Below the pieces are notes generated by a model, which was not told where the DNA came from, did not search any database, and saw only the letters and a list, made by a program, of their open reading frames with translations. From Symbiodinium natans (Eukaryota > Sar > Dinophyceae > Suessiales > Symbiodiniaceae): a DNA stretch of 64,000 nucleotides. A program made the translations under genes and the position numbers. Positions 34,436-46,739 of the stretch are shown here, one piece after another. The DNA is taken from NCBI GenBank assembly GCA_905221605.1, contig CAJNDS010002829.1, forward strand, positions 144,501 to 208,500. Direction: 5' to 3'. The first letter of the stretch is position 1. Each line of letters begins with the position of its first letter.

Positions 34436-34608
34436 GGTCCCCAGTGTGCCCTCCAAGGGCCACTTGCAGTTCACAGGACTACAGGGCGTTGAACGTGGTC
34501 CTCAGTGCGCCCTCTTGGGGCCACTTGCAGTTTCATAGGACTACAAGGTGCTGTGCGTGGTCCTCAGTGTGCCCTCCTGGGGCCACTGCAGTTCTCAGGA
34601 CTGCACTT
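34436..34608. repeat. Three tandem copies of a unit of about 60 bases
   Basis: Each copy begins GGTCC and contains CAGTGTGCCCTC (or CAGTGCGCCCTC), GGGCCACTTGCAGTT and AGGACTACA. The third copy is slightly shortened. Copies differ by a few bases each. Confidence 0.85.
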
Positions 34609-34916
34609 TGTACAGAGAAACACCATGATGAATGCAAGATGCCATAACAGATGGCTGTAGCGATGTCGATAGCTCTACGACCTGTTTTCATGTTTACGTT
34701 TTCGCTTTCTACTTATCTGATTTTGCACTCTGTTGATCGAGTGAAGGGTGCACTGGTGCACCATCTCTTGACAAGTTGAGTAGGCCGCAAGTTTGCAGCT
34801 ATTCGTAGCGGGACTTGCCCATGTGGTTCTAGTGCTCTTGAAGCACCGGTGCAATGCGCTGCCACGTACCTGACGCTAAGCTGAGAGACCGGCTGCGATT
34901 GGAATGAAATAGTAGT

Positions 34917-35825
<909 letters not shown>

Positions 35826-36118
35826 CAGTAGTTGTAGTTGTTGTTGTAGTTGTTGTAATAGTAGGAGTAGGAGTAGGAGTGGGAATAGGAGTAGGAGTGG
35901 GAGTAGGAGTAGGAGTAGTACCAGTACTAGTACTAGTACTAGTACTAGTACTAGGTAGTCGGTAGTCGGTAGTCGGAGTGGGTACGTAGCAGGTAGCAGG
36001 TAGCAGGTAGCAGGTAGCAGGTAGCAGGTAGCAGGTAGCAGGTAGCAGGTAGCAGGTAGCAGGTAGCAGGTAGCAGGTAGCAGGTTAGGTAGTAGGTAGT
36101 AGGTAGTAGGCAGTAGGC
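35826..36118. repeat. GTAGTT and GGAGTA runs, then 7-base array CAGGTAG
   Basis: Directly after the CTA half come GTAGTTGTAGTT and GGAGTA repeats, ACTAGT repeats (about 35925..35955), three copies of GGTAGTC, about 14 copies of CAGGTAG (roughly 35986..36085), and GGTAGTA repeats to 36118. Each motif seems to grow out of the one before by small changes, suggesting stepwise slippage from a TAG seed. Confidence 0.95.
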
Positions 36119-36143
36119 AGTAGGTAGTAGGTAGCCCGCCGAC

Positions 36144-36210
36144 CAGCCGATCAGCCAATCAGCTGATCGGGTAATTTACCCGATCAGCTGATCCGCTGAT
36201 TGGCTGATTA
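36144..36210. repeat. Near-perfect palindrome at the end of the repeat block
   Basis: The arm CCGATCAGCCAATCAGCTGA continuing to GGGTAA (36148..36175) is followed at once by its reverse complement, interrupted only by an extra CCGCTGAT in the second arm. The core ATCAGCCAATCAG also precedes the TAG microsatellite at 33156..33180. It could be the terminal inverted repeat of a small DNA transposon. Confidence 0.85.
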
Positions 36211-38895
36211 GCTGCAGCGCAGTTTACAAGCCAACTTTGCAAGCACAATGATGTTTCCTTAAACCCCTATGAAGCTGAAACTATTGTTTCGTAGGGGCTA
36301 GTGGGGGAAGAGGTCCATTTTGAGGACCCTTACTACTATTTCCCAAAGAAACTAATGGGGGGTCTCCATTTTGCTGGAGAAACGAGGAAATGTGCTTTCC
36401 AAACTTCAGAAACCATGCTCACAACTCACAACTGACACATGTTCAGGTGTGCAAAAGTTATCTTGGCTTGTCCATCTTCATAGCTCGAACCGATCAGTAT
36501 CTTGCAAGTTACACATCAAGCAAGAGACAGTGGACCTCCATTGCATGCTGCCAGGTGCTGCCAGCCCACGCGGCAGGCTTGGCAAGACAACCAGTTTTTA
36601 TTGCTGCAACATCGTACTGTGTGTTTGCTGTTTGACGTCTGTGTTTGCCATAACGTGGTGACGACTCTTGACGACTCTTTAAACATGCTCGCCTCATGAA
36701 CATCTCATCCAGATTGCAGAGCGCCTGGGTTGTAGGGTTCAACACAAGCCCACGCCATCTGCAAGGCTTGACCCGTCGTACTCCGTGGCGGCTGAAAAAA
36801 TGAAAACCGCGTTCAGATATGTTCAGGGTCGCCCAAGATGGCTCACTTTTTGCACTGTCCTGACTCGCAAAAGATGCACAAGTCCGAGAGGCAGCCCTGA
36901 GCACAAAAGGCAGCGCGCAAGTTCCGGGATGATTTCTCTAATGACTTTGCGCTTGAGGGGCAAGCCGAGGCCAACGAAAACTAGCCTTGAACATTGCACA
37001 CCACACCACCACCACCACCACCGCACAACTGCAACATCACCACGACAAGACCACCACCGCACCACCCCCACACGCCACTACATGCCACCACACGCCACCA
37101 CACGCCACCGCAGGCCACCGCAGGCCACCGCAGGCCACTACACTGCGGAAAGGGGCTCAATGTGGAACACCGAAAAGGCTCATCCTGGAACACAGGAGAG
37201 ACCATTTTGCAGAACAAGTCGTTTCAGAACACAGGATCAAGCACCGCTTCCAGGCTTTCAGCGCACGTTCCAACATGAAACTTCTGTAGTTGTTCAGGCT
37301 TAGCAGGTCTTAGCTATAGAATGTCTGCGTGTTCCAAATGAGTGTTTCAACGGTCCCACTTTCCAAGTCGGACTTTTGGGGCCTGTCAAAATAAAGAGGA
37401 TTTCCAACATTAAACAGAAAACAGGTTTCCTTTTTACATAAAATTGGTTTCCTCTGTAGGAGCAGCAGTGAAACTATGTGAAACTGCTGTCAGTTTTGGG
37501 GGCTGGGCATGATGGCGTCGGGACCAGGGGAAGCCCCAAAACCGCCCAAGCTACGCAGTGACAGTACAGTACCGCACTAGCGCAGGATAGCGCAGGGCCC
37601 ACAGAGGAGTCCAGGGCATGCCTTGGTCCAGTCGCTCCTTCCCTGGACACAGCGTGGCAACAAGGATACAAACGAGCAACAGGGAACGGTTGGAGGGGTG
37701 TCGTTACGCGGATTTCTGCTTTGTTATTTTCATTGCTGCGTATGCCTTGGAAGAAAAGCAGTTGCGGGGCTAGTGGGGGCGAGGATCATGCTGTTTCCTT
37801 CCGGCCCTCTCCCAGTGGCGGAATCTGCATGATCCCGGCCAAGTCGAAAGCTCACGTCATGGTCGCATCAAACACGCGCCGACTTGCATGCCTTGCAGAA
37901 TACGGCATTTTACCAGGAGACCATAGGAGACCCATAAGCCCGCTTGGCAGTGATGCGCACAGTGGCACCTAGAGAGGGCTCAGGGGGTGGCATACGGCGA
38001 AACGACTGCTGGGAAGGGCCACATGAGCCACGGAGCCACCACCAGAGACACCACCGGAGCCACCCTTCCCCCCGGAAGGAACCTACGAAGGGTGCAGAAG
38101 ACTTAGGAGCGACTTAGGGCAGGCGCAAATCCCTCGTGTTATTTTAAAGAATTGACGCGACCCTTTTGGGCGCCTGGGACCTGCGATGTCTCATCCCCTG
38201 CGACACGACGAGGGCGCTATGCCAGCAGCCCCCAGACAGCGCAAGACTTAGAAAACCAGCGGCTGTTCTAGCCGCCGCCTTAGAACAACCGGTCCTTCGA
38301 ACATGAAAATACGGCGGTTTTGCTACCATGCACCTACGAAAACCCAGCGGTTCCGGACGCCGCCTTGTGAAACCAACGGTACCTCAGAAAACCGCCGGTT
38401 TTACTACCAGGGCACCTTAGAAAAACCCCTGCTTTCTGTCACCGCTTTAAAACCAGCCGCCTTCAAAAACCACCATGTCAAGTGCTTTTTGAGAAAGTGG
38501 TTTGTCTATAAGGTGGTTTTGAAACGGTGATTTTCCAAAGCCGGCGGTTTTTCCGGGGCAGCTGCTCGAAAACCCGATGGTTTTTCTAAGGCGGCTTAAC
38601 CGTGATTTTTTCTTGCAAAGCAGCCGCTACAATTAAAAAAAACGGTGGATTTTTCCAATACACTGTCCAGCCTCAGTTTACAATTTACTCCGCGTTCCAA
38701 AAAGACACCCTTTCCGCGTTCCAAATCGAGACTTGTCCACGTTCCAGAATGAAACTTTTCCGCGTTCCATAATGACCACCACCGCCCCTGTCGCTGCTGC
38801 TGCTGCTCCTCCACAACCCATGACAGAATCAAGCTGCAACTTTCTTTTCTCCGACCCCACCTGCTAAAGCGAGACTAAACTCAAGCCTAGCTCCG
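36211..38895. other. No gene supported; several degenerate repeats
   Basis: Weak minus frames at 36560..36760 (NPTTQALCNLDEMF) are the only exon candidates. CACCAC and GCAGGCCACC repeats lie at 37000..37140. GGAACAC- or TTCCACG-type repeats occur at 37140..37250 and, inverted, at 38690..38770. A region of AAAACC and CCGGTTTT motifs lies at 38240..38620. These suggest non-coding repeat DNA. Confidence 0.4.
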
Positions 38896-39632
38896 CTAGC
38901 TTTCGCGACACAAGTTGTCCATGAACATGATGCAAAGCTTGTCATGGCAAGTGGTGAGAATCTCCAGTTCGACCTGGAACATGTTGGGACCCATGCAGAT
39001 CTGTGGAATCTCATCACTGTGCATGTGGAAGATAGCTTTGCTGCCATGGCCCAGAAAATTTTGCTGCTCTGTGCAAGGCTTGCCTGTTCAGCAATGCGTC
39101 GCACGGAAAAGCAGACAAAAACCTGCCTGGTATGTGGCATTCTCTTCATCCTTGCAGACCAAAGGTTGCTGACGTCCGAGGCAAAGTGAGATGCTGAACA
39201 AAGGCAAAGTTAAGACCGGAGTAAGAGCAAACTAGGGAAGACAACTGTACAGAACTCACGGTCGTTTGCACCTGCGCTATCGTCTGACAGCACTTGCTGC
39301 TCGGCCTACATAAGCAGACACGGGCGCAACTGTCAAAGTGGAACAAGCAGAAGCCACCACTTGTAGCGTGCTCGCCCCGAGAGCTCCAACAGTCCCAACA
39401 CTCACTGGAAGAGCCGGGGTTGTGCTATTTGGAAGAACCTGCTTAAGACCGCAAGACATGTAAAGACGGTCCAATTGGCTGCCAGCGCTGGCAGCCGTTT
39501 GTAAAGCGGCGGCATTGACCATGTTCCAGTCAAGCTTTGCCCGCACATCTCTACAGTCCCTGTTCACTATCCGCGCTGCGTTTCCCGGAGACGAAGGGCA
39601 CATGCGAAAATCAGCATCAATGGAAGTCCGAC
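38896..39632 (-). CDS. Five-exon 3' part of an unknown cysteine-containing protein
   Basis: Exons 39439..39632, 39260..39305, 39123..39193, 39042..39083 and 38896..39000 join in phase and give 151 residues to a stop at 38896. Introns are 133, 66, 39 and 41 bases; the last needs a GC donor (ATGGCA|GCAAAG), and one GT donor is the strong GTGAGT. Stretches: FRMCPSSPGNAARIVNRDC, KLDWNMVNAAALQTAASAG, FASDVSNLWSARMKRMPH, NMFQVELEILTTCHDKLCIM. No domain recognised. The plus strand carries a long frame opposite the last exons, which I judge to be its shadow. Confidence 0.65.
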
Positions 39633-42600
39633 CTGGCCATGAGCAAGAGGACACTTAGCAGATTTGTAACGACCGGACCCAAAAAGCAGAACTATTCCGG
39701 CGAAGACCCGCAGATAGCTGGGCATGGAACTTTCGAAACCCAGCACCGCGAAAGCAAACTAGCATTTTCCTAGGTTACCCTCCGATTCCACCGGTGTATA
39801 AAATGGCTTTGGTTTAAGATGGGCTGGGTGCCCCAATTTACACTTCTACACGGAACCCCTTTACAAGAAGAAGTGCTCTTCGTGCGCACCCTCGGCCGAT
39901 TATTGTACTTAGGACCCATGAAATTGGCGGTTGCTGAAATAAATGTTCCAGGACTTGTGGCTGGACAAATCCCACAACTGAACCTGTCGCAGAACGCCGT
40001 CACCCATGCCTCGTGTCCGCTGCCAAAACCGAATCTCAGGTACCGAGTTCAACCTGTACTTGCTATCATAACAAGAAGGCTTGCTAGACTTGCCTTTTCC
40101 AATCCGTATGTTCTGCAATACAGTGAGCATCAATCAACATTATCCAAGAATCCCAGTCACAACCCTGCAGACACTGGCGTGGGCCTTCCATCTTGCATGT
40201 CTGCTCCGCCAACATCCTGTCCTCGCACGCAGAACGTTCCGAACTAAAAACACTGTTAGAACACCAAATTGCTTGACGTTGTTGAAGCATCACTTCCATC
40301 CGTGAAAGCCCGCGGAAACTCAGGCAACTATAACTTGATCGCGCACACTTTTCATCAAGCTTACGTCACCTTAAACCCCACCAAGCAAAAACTGACATTC
40401 GACCCCGAATTGCAGATCAAATGCAAACCTATAATGCATATTATGATATATGCCTTTTGGCACAATGCACATGATTGCTCTCTCAGTCTATTTCTCCTCT
40501 TTCGCGCGCGAATCCGTGCGTACGAGGTACATTGGGTAATTCATTGGAAACCGGACATCAGCCGGGCCCCCGCGCGATGATGCACCACGGCCTGTTCACC
40601 ACAGGCTGCGGCGCGCGCACCGGTCGGAACTCAAAATCGAGTAAATACCCAGGGTAAACGTAGGTCGCCCTCGCGCGTGTAAGCGCCTTCGGGGTACGCA
40701 GGTATCTCCACGGGAGTCCGGCATACTAGGGAGGGGTGACAAAGCAAAAATGATCAGCCAGTTTGGCTCTGGCTTCACAGTAGCTATGAGCCAAATAAGC
40801 AGATCAAACGTTGCACATGTGTCACGATGAAGCTTGCGCGCCCGAAGGCTGCCAAGTTCGATTCACGTTTGCATTTCGACACAATGCAATCGCTCACGCT
40901 CGCCCTCCAAGCTTTTCGACGCTTCCGGCTACTTTGTATGAGGTACCGCCCACGGTCACACCACGTCCACTCCCTGAACAAAACAGACACGGATGAATCA
41001 GTTGTGTCGGGCGAGCCAAGTTGGGCGAGTCAGGACGCCCGAGCCGCAGTTTTACCGGCGATGACCAGACATCTCGCCGGCCGCCCCGACTAGGGCATAG
41101 AGGAGGACCATGGATATCTCAAGTTGGGTGCCTGTTCTTGCTCCCTGGAATCCAGACCGAATAGAGCTTCAAGTCAATGAGAGGGTGGAAGCTTCGCAGG
41201 TAGGCAGGGGACGACCTGCGGCACAGCCGCGTCCACCGCCACTTTTCCCCTCCCAGCATCTCAAGGGGATGAGCGTCATCGGCCCCCTCCGCGGAAGGTT
41301 CCAGAGGGGGAAGCATAAGTGCAGCCAAGACACAGTGGGGGAAATCATGAGTGACAAGGGCACATGAGAGGGCCAGGGTGACAGGCACAAGTACCAAAAA
41401 GGGAGAAGAATGCGAGAAGAGAAGAGTGCGACAGGAAAGGAATGGGGCTGGCTGTCAAGACCCGTTTGGCAGTGAAAAGGGTGGAGTAGAGGGGGGGGGC
41501 GGGGACCGGAAGTGGCCCAAGTCCCGCGGTTTGGGGCAGAAGAGGGTTTTTCACAGGCGCAAAAGGAAACAGGGGAGGGGTGTGGGGGAGGGGGGGTTGG
41601 GCCGGGAGGCAGTGCCCTTGTGAAAATATTCGAGCCGCGAAGCAGCAAAGGGGAGGGGCAGCCAGGGCTGGAGGCCCGTACAGGGCGTGAGAGGCCAAAG
41701 CGACCAGCCTACGGGGGCAGCGGTGTCCTGGCTGCACCCCTTGGCGGATAACTGCCCAGACTCTGTCAGCTGCAGGACATTGAAGAATTGTTCAAAATCA
41801 GCTGGGATGCGGAGAAGGGCGCGGGCATGGCGACGGGCGTGCAGTCAAGGGCTCGTTTGGGGAGGTGCACCTGAACCGCCTGCAGCATGGAGGGTGGAAA
41901 TGTGCCATGGAGGCGGAGTTGGTTCAGGCAGCGGCAATACAGTACTCAGTAGCTGCAGCTGAATTTCAACAGTCGCGGGGCCTGGGCGGGTCCCACGAAA
42001 GTTGGAGAGGAGCGGCGACATGGTTGGACCAACCAGGGTGAAGAGGGGGTAGGGGATAGGATTAGGGGGACCCTTGGGGATATAGACCCTCTGAATAAGG
42101 TCCCTGTTTAAGAGAGCCAGAAGAGGGTCAAGAAGGGTCCCCTTTTGAAGGGTCCCCCTTATCCTTCCTGGGAGGGGGGTTGTTGACTCCTCAGGAAGAG
42201 CGTGACCTGGGACGGGAATTATGCAAAGCATTCCACCGACACATGGTCAGCAGGCGTGGTCCCAAAGCTGACCAAGCGGAGCGGAGCCAGGGCAGGGCGC
42301 CGGACGCGGAGTCCGGCGTTAAGACCCCGGCGCCCGCGCGCACAAGTGGGCGAGACCACTCGAATGTCTGCTCGGGCGAGTGTGCTTAGGCCGGGGAAAA
42401 GGAAGGATCCGGCTAGCGAGTTGGCCGGACTCACTCACACACACACACACACTCTCTCTCTCTCTCACACACACAGATCTCTCACGCACAATCTCACACA
42501 CACTCTCACACACAGTCTCACACACACTCTCACGCAAACTATCACACGCACTCTCGCACACACTCTCTCTCACACACACACGCTTCCACACACTCTCACA

Positions 42601-43005
42601 CACACTCACACTCTGTCTCCACGCACTCACACACACTCTCTCTCACACACACACACCCACTCATGCTCCTGGCACCGCTCTGCAAGCAATCGCTCAAGCT
42701 GCTGGAAGCGCCTCTCAGCCTGTGTGACATTGCATGATGCCACAATGCCCACAACTGGTTGCGTCGACAAATGAGGGTCAGGTCAGAAACATTCCAAAAC
42801 ATTCCAAGACGTCAGAGGTGGTGAGCAAGCGATAAGACGAACAGGGTTTGGTCGAAAACATAGGGCCGCTGGTCGGCGCATGAAAGGGCCGAGAAGCCTC
42901 GCACGTCACAAACTGTTCCAGCTCGGATTTCAGCGACCTTGCGCAACTAGAAGAGGAGATACAGATGCCAGCAGGGGTCCAAGAACATGTGTCCTGGACA
43001 CCCTT
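39633..43005. other. No gene supported; unplaced frames and purine-rich DNA
   Basis: A plus frame at 39819..40247 (VPQFTLLHGTPLQEEVLFVR) is open for 142 codons but has no recognised domain and conflicts with the strand of all supported genes. A minus frame near 40150..40290 (SERSACEDRMLAEQTCKMEG) is a weak exon. From 41100 to 42420 one strand is rich in GGGG, without protein-like frames; a CA/CT microsatellite follows at 42434..42655. The rest shows nothing. Confidence 0.35.
42434..42655. repeat. CA/CT dinucleotide microsatellite
   Basis: CACACA and TCTCTC blocks alternate with CTCACG interruptions for about 220 bases. Frames through it (Thr/His/Ser or Val/Cys/Glu repeats) are artefacts. Confidence 0.95.
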
Positions 43006-45674
43006 TCAACGCAGGGCCTTTTTGCGCTCCAAAGTCTCCAACTTGCGGAAGCGCTCCAAGCACTCCAGCTCCACAAACCCTCGGCTGCACAGGGCCAGGA
43101 AGCAAAGGAACCCAAGAATCACATGTCCTAGATGATCCTAGGTACCTGCGCCGTTCTTGACAAGAGTGTTCTCATTAAACTCATGCCTTCGAATGTTTAG
43201 GTTGAGAGTGCAAAAAGAGTGCAAGTCAAGTGCAGAAATACTCCAGAGCCTTAGCAAAACCAGGGCACGATCCGCATCCCGATCGGCCGAAGTGGAAGCT
43301 GAGGTTTGACACACCTGCAGAGACAAGAGTATGACATGTGTAGAGTCGGATAGAGAAGAGGTGTGATATTCATTAAAGTGGGGATGTGAAGGAGGGAGGG
43401 AGATCACCCTTAAAACCAATCGATAGATTAAGTTAGTTCTTCTGCCTACTGATCACACTGCTCGACACTGATCGGCTGTCTGTCAGCCTGGCGACGCCAC
43501 TCCTCTTACATGAACTCAAGAGAACAGCGGAGGTGGCACAGGTCGCCTTAAGCCTGGCAGCTTCGTCAATGCTGTCAAGCGTTGTGCTGGCCTGCTCGTC
43601 ACACGGAGCAGTTGCAGCTTCCGGCTCGTCCCTCTTGCTTCGCAGCATTGTGAAGACTTCAAGCAACATCTGGTGGATCTCCTGAACAGACGATGACAAA
43701 CCTGAAACTCTTAACACTGCAATGGTGAGGCCGGACGTCCAGTGAGGCAGATTTGCGGACCGGATTCACATGGATTCATACTGTATGACTATATGACTAC
43801 ATGTGTCTGAAATTATCTGAGTCTTCCAGGAAGCTCGGCAAATAGTCAGGGATCAAGATGGAGCTGGAGGTTGTGGGTTTGGATCTCCTGCACCTCTCGC
43901 TCCCGTGCACCGCGCTCCTCCTCGCAAACTTGCCAAACACTGCCAAGTATGCCGCACCGTGCCCAAAAGAGACAATGTGAAGCATCCCGGGCATACCGGA
44001 CCGCACCTACAATCGCCAGATACCCCATACTGAGTTGCCATACTGTCGCAGTCTACCCACCAGGTCACAGCCCCTCCTCAATCATTGCTAGTAGGGCATC
44101 GCACCTGGCGTCTGCAAGTTCCTGGCAGCCGGGCAGCTGGCATAAACAAGAAGGACCTGTTGATGCTCTGCGAGCCACACTTGCAGGGTATTTCAGAGAT
44201 TTGGTACATTGACACGCAGTGCCCTGGAGCTCAGGTAACAGATTGCCAGCCCAACTCAAGTGTGACCAGCGCCCACAGATTTCTGAAAGCTGCTTGCTGG
44301 CTGGGGGTCCGCTGGAGCGAAAGACATCACCTGAGAAACCCAAGTTCCACAACAGGAAATATCACAATGCGGGGCTTGTGAAACACAGGTCACCAGTCAA
44401 GAGCTGCCAGGAAAATTGTTAGCCGTGAAATATGCAACGCAGCGCAACACAACCTTTGAACAAACAAAACGGAGGAAGTGCTAGCCACAAGCATGATAAT
44501 ATCGCTTCGCTGCATTTCTCCTCTACGCAAACCCACGCAAAGCCACACAAACCCACGAAAACCCATGCAAACCCGTTCAAACCCATGCAAAGTCATGCAA
44601 ACCAATGCAAACCCATGCAAACCCATGCAAGCCTATGCAAGCCCAGATGGACAAATCACTTTCTGCACGGCAGGACTTACTAGCAGCGTCTCAAGGACAA
44701 ATGCAGGAGTCAAGCCACCGAATTGTCGGTCACCATCCGCCGCATGCCATTTTCAACTTGCGTAGCCGTAGCCATGGGAGCCGGAATCTACACAACAAGA
44801 GCTTCTTGAGAGACGTTGCTGGTCAAGGCGAGATCAAGCAAAGTCCTGCAACAGTGAAGAATACCGTTCTGCTTTGCCGACTCGAGAAGGCATGAGTCAA
44901 CGCAGAAAGGTACCCAAGACAGAAACGTGCGCCCGCTGTCTTTCATCAGCAGCGTTTCGCTGATCTAAAGCAGAATCCTGAAAGGGTGCTCATTAGCAAT
45001 TTTCTGCGACGCAGCTGGCGATGCCAATGACTCACCCTGATGTACTGCAAGTCAGGATGCAACTAGCAACGAACTATCATAAACACACCACGAGCTGCAT
45101 TACAAATGAGAAGAGCTGGTCGCCTGCATAGGCATTCTGCGTTCACAGCTCACATCTCTGGTCAGCACGAGTTCGTTGCAGGGTAGGTTTGGGAAAATGC
45201 CAACAAACAGACGCTTCCACTATCACACGCAAAGGGCAGAATTGGCATCGCAGACTAGGTACATTATGTTGGTGAGCTTGCACTCAGCAGTTCATCTTCC
45301 AGCTTGTTCTCGCTATCTGGACTCCGCCTTGCCACACACGCAGGACTAATGCTGTTCCAGCCATAGCGACGCAGAATCATGGCGTTCTGGAGCACGCTTT
45401 CCTTTACCAGCGCCCAAGAGTTCTGCCTGGGAGGCTCCATGTCAGTCTTCGCAGCGCCTGCAGGAGACAGAAACCAGCACCTGTGTTTTCACAAACCTTC
45501 TGCGCCAGCATGAACCAGAAATAACCTGAAGTAACCTGAAATAACCTGAATTTGCATCTTGAAATAGGATGAAAATGGACGAGATAGGCTACCTGTTGCA
45601 GAGGTCAGTCCGGCCACTTCGGAAGTCACCGCACCTGGCAACACGCCATATGTACAGCGTCGAGTCGAAGGCAT
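43006..45674 (-). CDS. Complete ten-exon gene, coiled-coil protein of unknown function
   Basis: Exons 45593..45674, 45282..45457, 45092..45136, 44927..44977, 44277..44330, 44069..44136, 43855..43939, 43510..43681, 43242..43314 and 43006..43084 total 885 bases, 295 codons from an ATG (MPSTRRCTYGVLPG) to a stop at 43006, with phase kept at all nine junctions. Introns are 114 to 596 bases; one uses a GC donor (GAGT|GCAAGC) and one a probable GA donor (CTT|GATCCC). The N-terminal third has ESVLQNAMILRRYGWNS; the middle is helical (DQRNAADERQRAH, EEERGAREREVQEIQTHN, EIHQMLLEVFTMLRSKRD); the C-terminus is ECLERFRKLETLERKKALR. No named family. Individual small exons are less certain than the chain. 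Confidence 0.65.
44528..44642. repeat. 10-base tandem repeat ACCCATGCAA
   Basis: Head-to-tail copies of a 10-base unit (ACCCATGCAA with CACGAA and GTTCAA variants) lie inside the largest intron of the ten-exon gene at 43006..45674. Confidence 0.93.
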
Positions 45675-46032
45675 GACAACATAAGAAAAAGTACGTTACG
45701 TGTCAGCTTGTCTCAGAATATCGTCTCCTTCTGCCTGCAATGTGAGGGCTGGGAAGCTTGGCTCGCAAGTCCTCAAACTCGAGTTGGCACAACGTCTGTC
45801 AGTCATACAACACTGCGAGCATCAAGCGACAAAACCAACACTCATGTGCCAACTGTTTTGCCAAACTTGTGTCATCTTTGATGTCCTTTGCCAGGCCGAA
45901 CTTGTACCCCAATCCCATCAATGTCCTTGGCAAGGATACAAAGCTTGCGAGCTTGGAAGACGAAACAACGTGGGCTAAGACCGCTAAATCTGTATTCGAA
46001 GCTGAGCCCTGCAGGAAAAAAGTGTGGTTCTC
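45675..46032. other. Short intergenic stretch
   Basis: Between the stop of the gene above (46033) and the predicted start at 45674. No exon is claimed. An AG suited to trans-splicing occurs within about 50 bases upstream of the start, but no diagnostic sequence marks it. Confidence 0.4.
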
Positions 46033-46739
46033 TTAAGTTCTCTTGTGACTTGCTAGATCTTGGGAGCTGTGCTGTTGGCGTCTCTTGGGCAACTCCAACA
46101 CCTGCATGTCCAAGCGCTCCAGCTCATGCACCTGTGCACGGTGGATCACTGCACATCCACTGCACATCACCTGCGGCAGCTCATCACAACGGAAGTAGCC
46201 AGCAGTCCAGAATGCTAAAAAGATGAAAACGCCAACAGCAGGAAATTCGAATTTTGGCACGTACTTTGACATGCAGCTCGCAAGCCTGTCTCAGCTGCTG
46301 GATGTACAGCTTGACTTCCTCCAGACCTGAAAGACTGGAGGTTGTGGTGCACCTGCAATGCCATGACTCGGATTCCCAGCGTAAGGGCCAGCAATCTGAT
46401 GGATCGTGAGTGTTGCACACGTCAAAATTGAGAACGTTTCACAAGGGACTGCATGTGAGTTTCATGTGTGCTTGCTGAATTGACTCCGATGGCTTGTGCA
46501 CGAGCACGTGATGTAGTCCCAAAACTTCCAGTCCCAGACAGTGACAAGCTCATGGCCTGGGAGAGGCTCCACCATGGCCTTGGCAACCGAACATGAAGAA
46601 ACCATGACAAAATTATGACAAAATGCCTGTAAACAACTCACGCAGGCGAAGCAACGCCTTCCGAGCGCAAGGCCGGCACAAATCTGGCTCAGGCGACTGC
46701 ACAGACAAGCCATCAAATCTTTCTGCATCCAGCTTGCAA
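46033..46739 (-). CDS. Exons of an unknown protein with paired cysteines
   Basis: Likely exons are 46642..46739 (ERFDGLSVQSPEPDLCRPCA), 46508..46556 (HELVTVWDWKFWDYI), 46261..46326 (LEEVKLYIQQLRQACELHVK) and 46033..46214 (FRCDELPQVMCSGC, HELERLDMQVLELPKRR, stop at 46033). The first to second and third to fourth joins keep phase; the second to third does not, so an exon or boundary is wrong there. CRPC and CSGC pairs suggest metal binding, which is inference only. Confidence 0.5.

Noticed and set aside
38900-39189. Plus-strand gene with QVVHEHDAKLVMASGENLQ and an end at 39189, convergent with the minus gene
   Set aside because: At first it looked the better reading. The minus strand gives four exons over the same bases that join in phase to the exon at 39439..39632 and end in a stop at 38896. 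The plus frame has no phase-consistent partner, so it is taken as a shadow.
39819-40247. Plus-strand frame of 142 codons as a gene
   Set aside because: No domain, no start context and opposite strand to all supported genes; other frames over it are also open. Kept only as a note in the region entry.
43433-43681. Terminal exon ending SVSSSVISRQKN
   Set aside because: A strong GTAAGA donor at 43509 and two further exons in phase give a longer, more protein-like end at 43006. The stop at 43433 falls in the intron.
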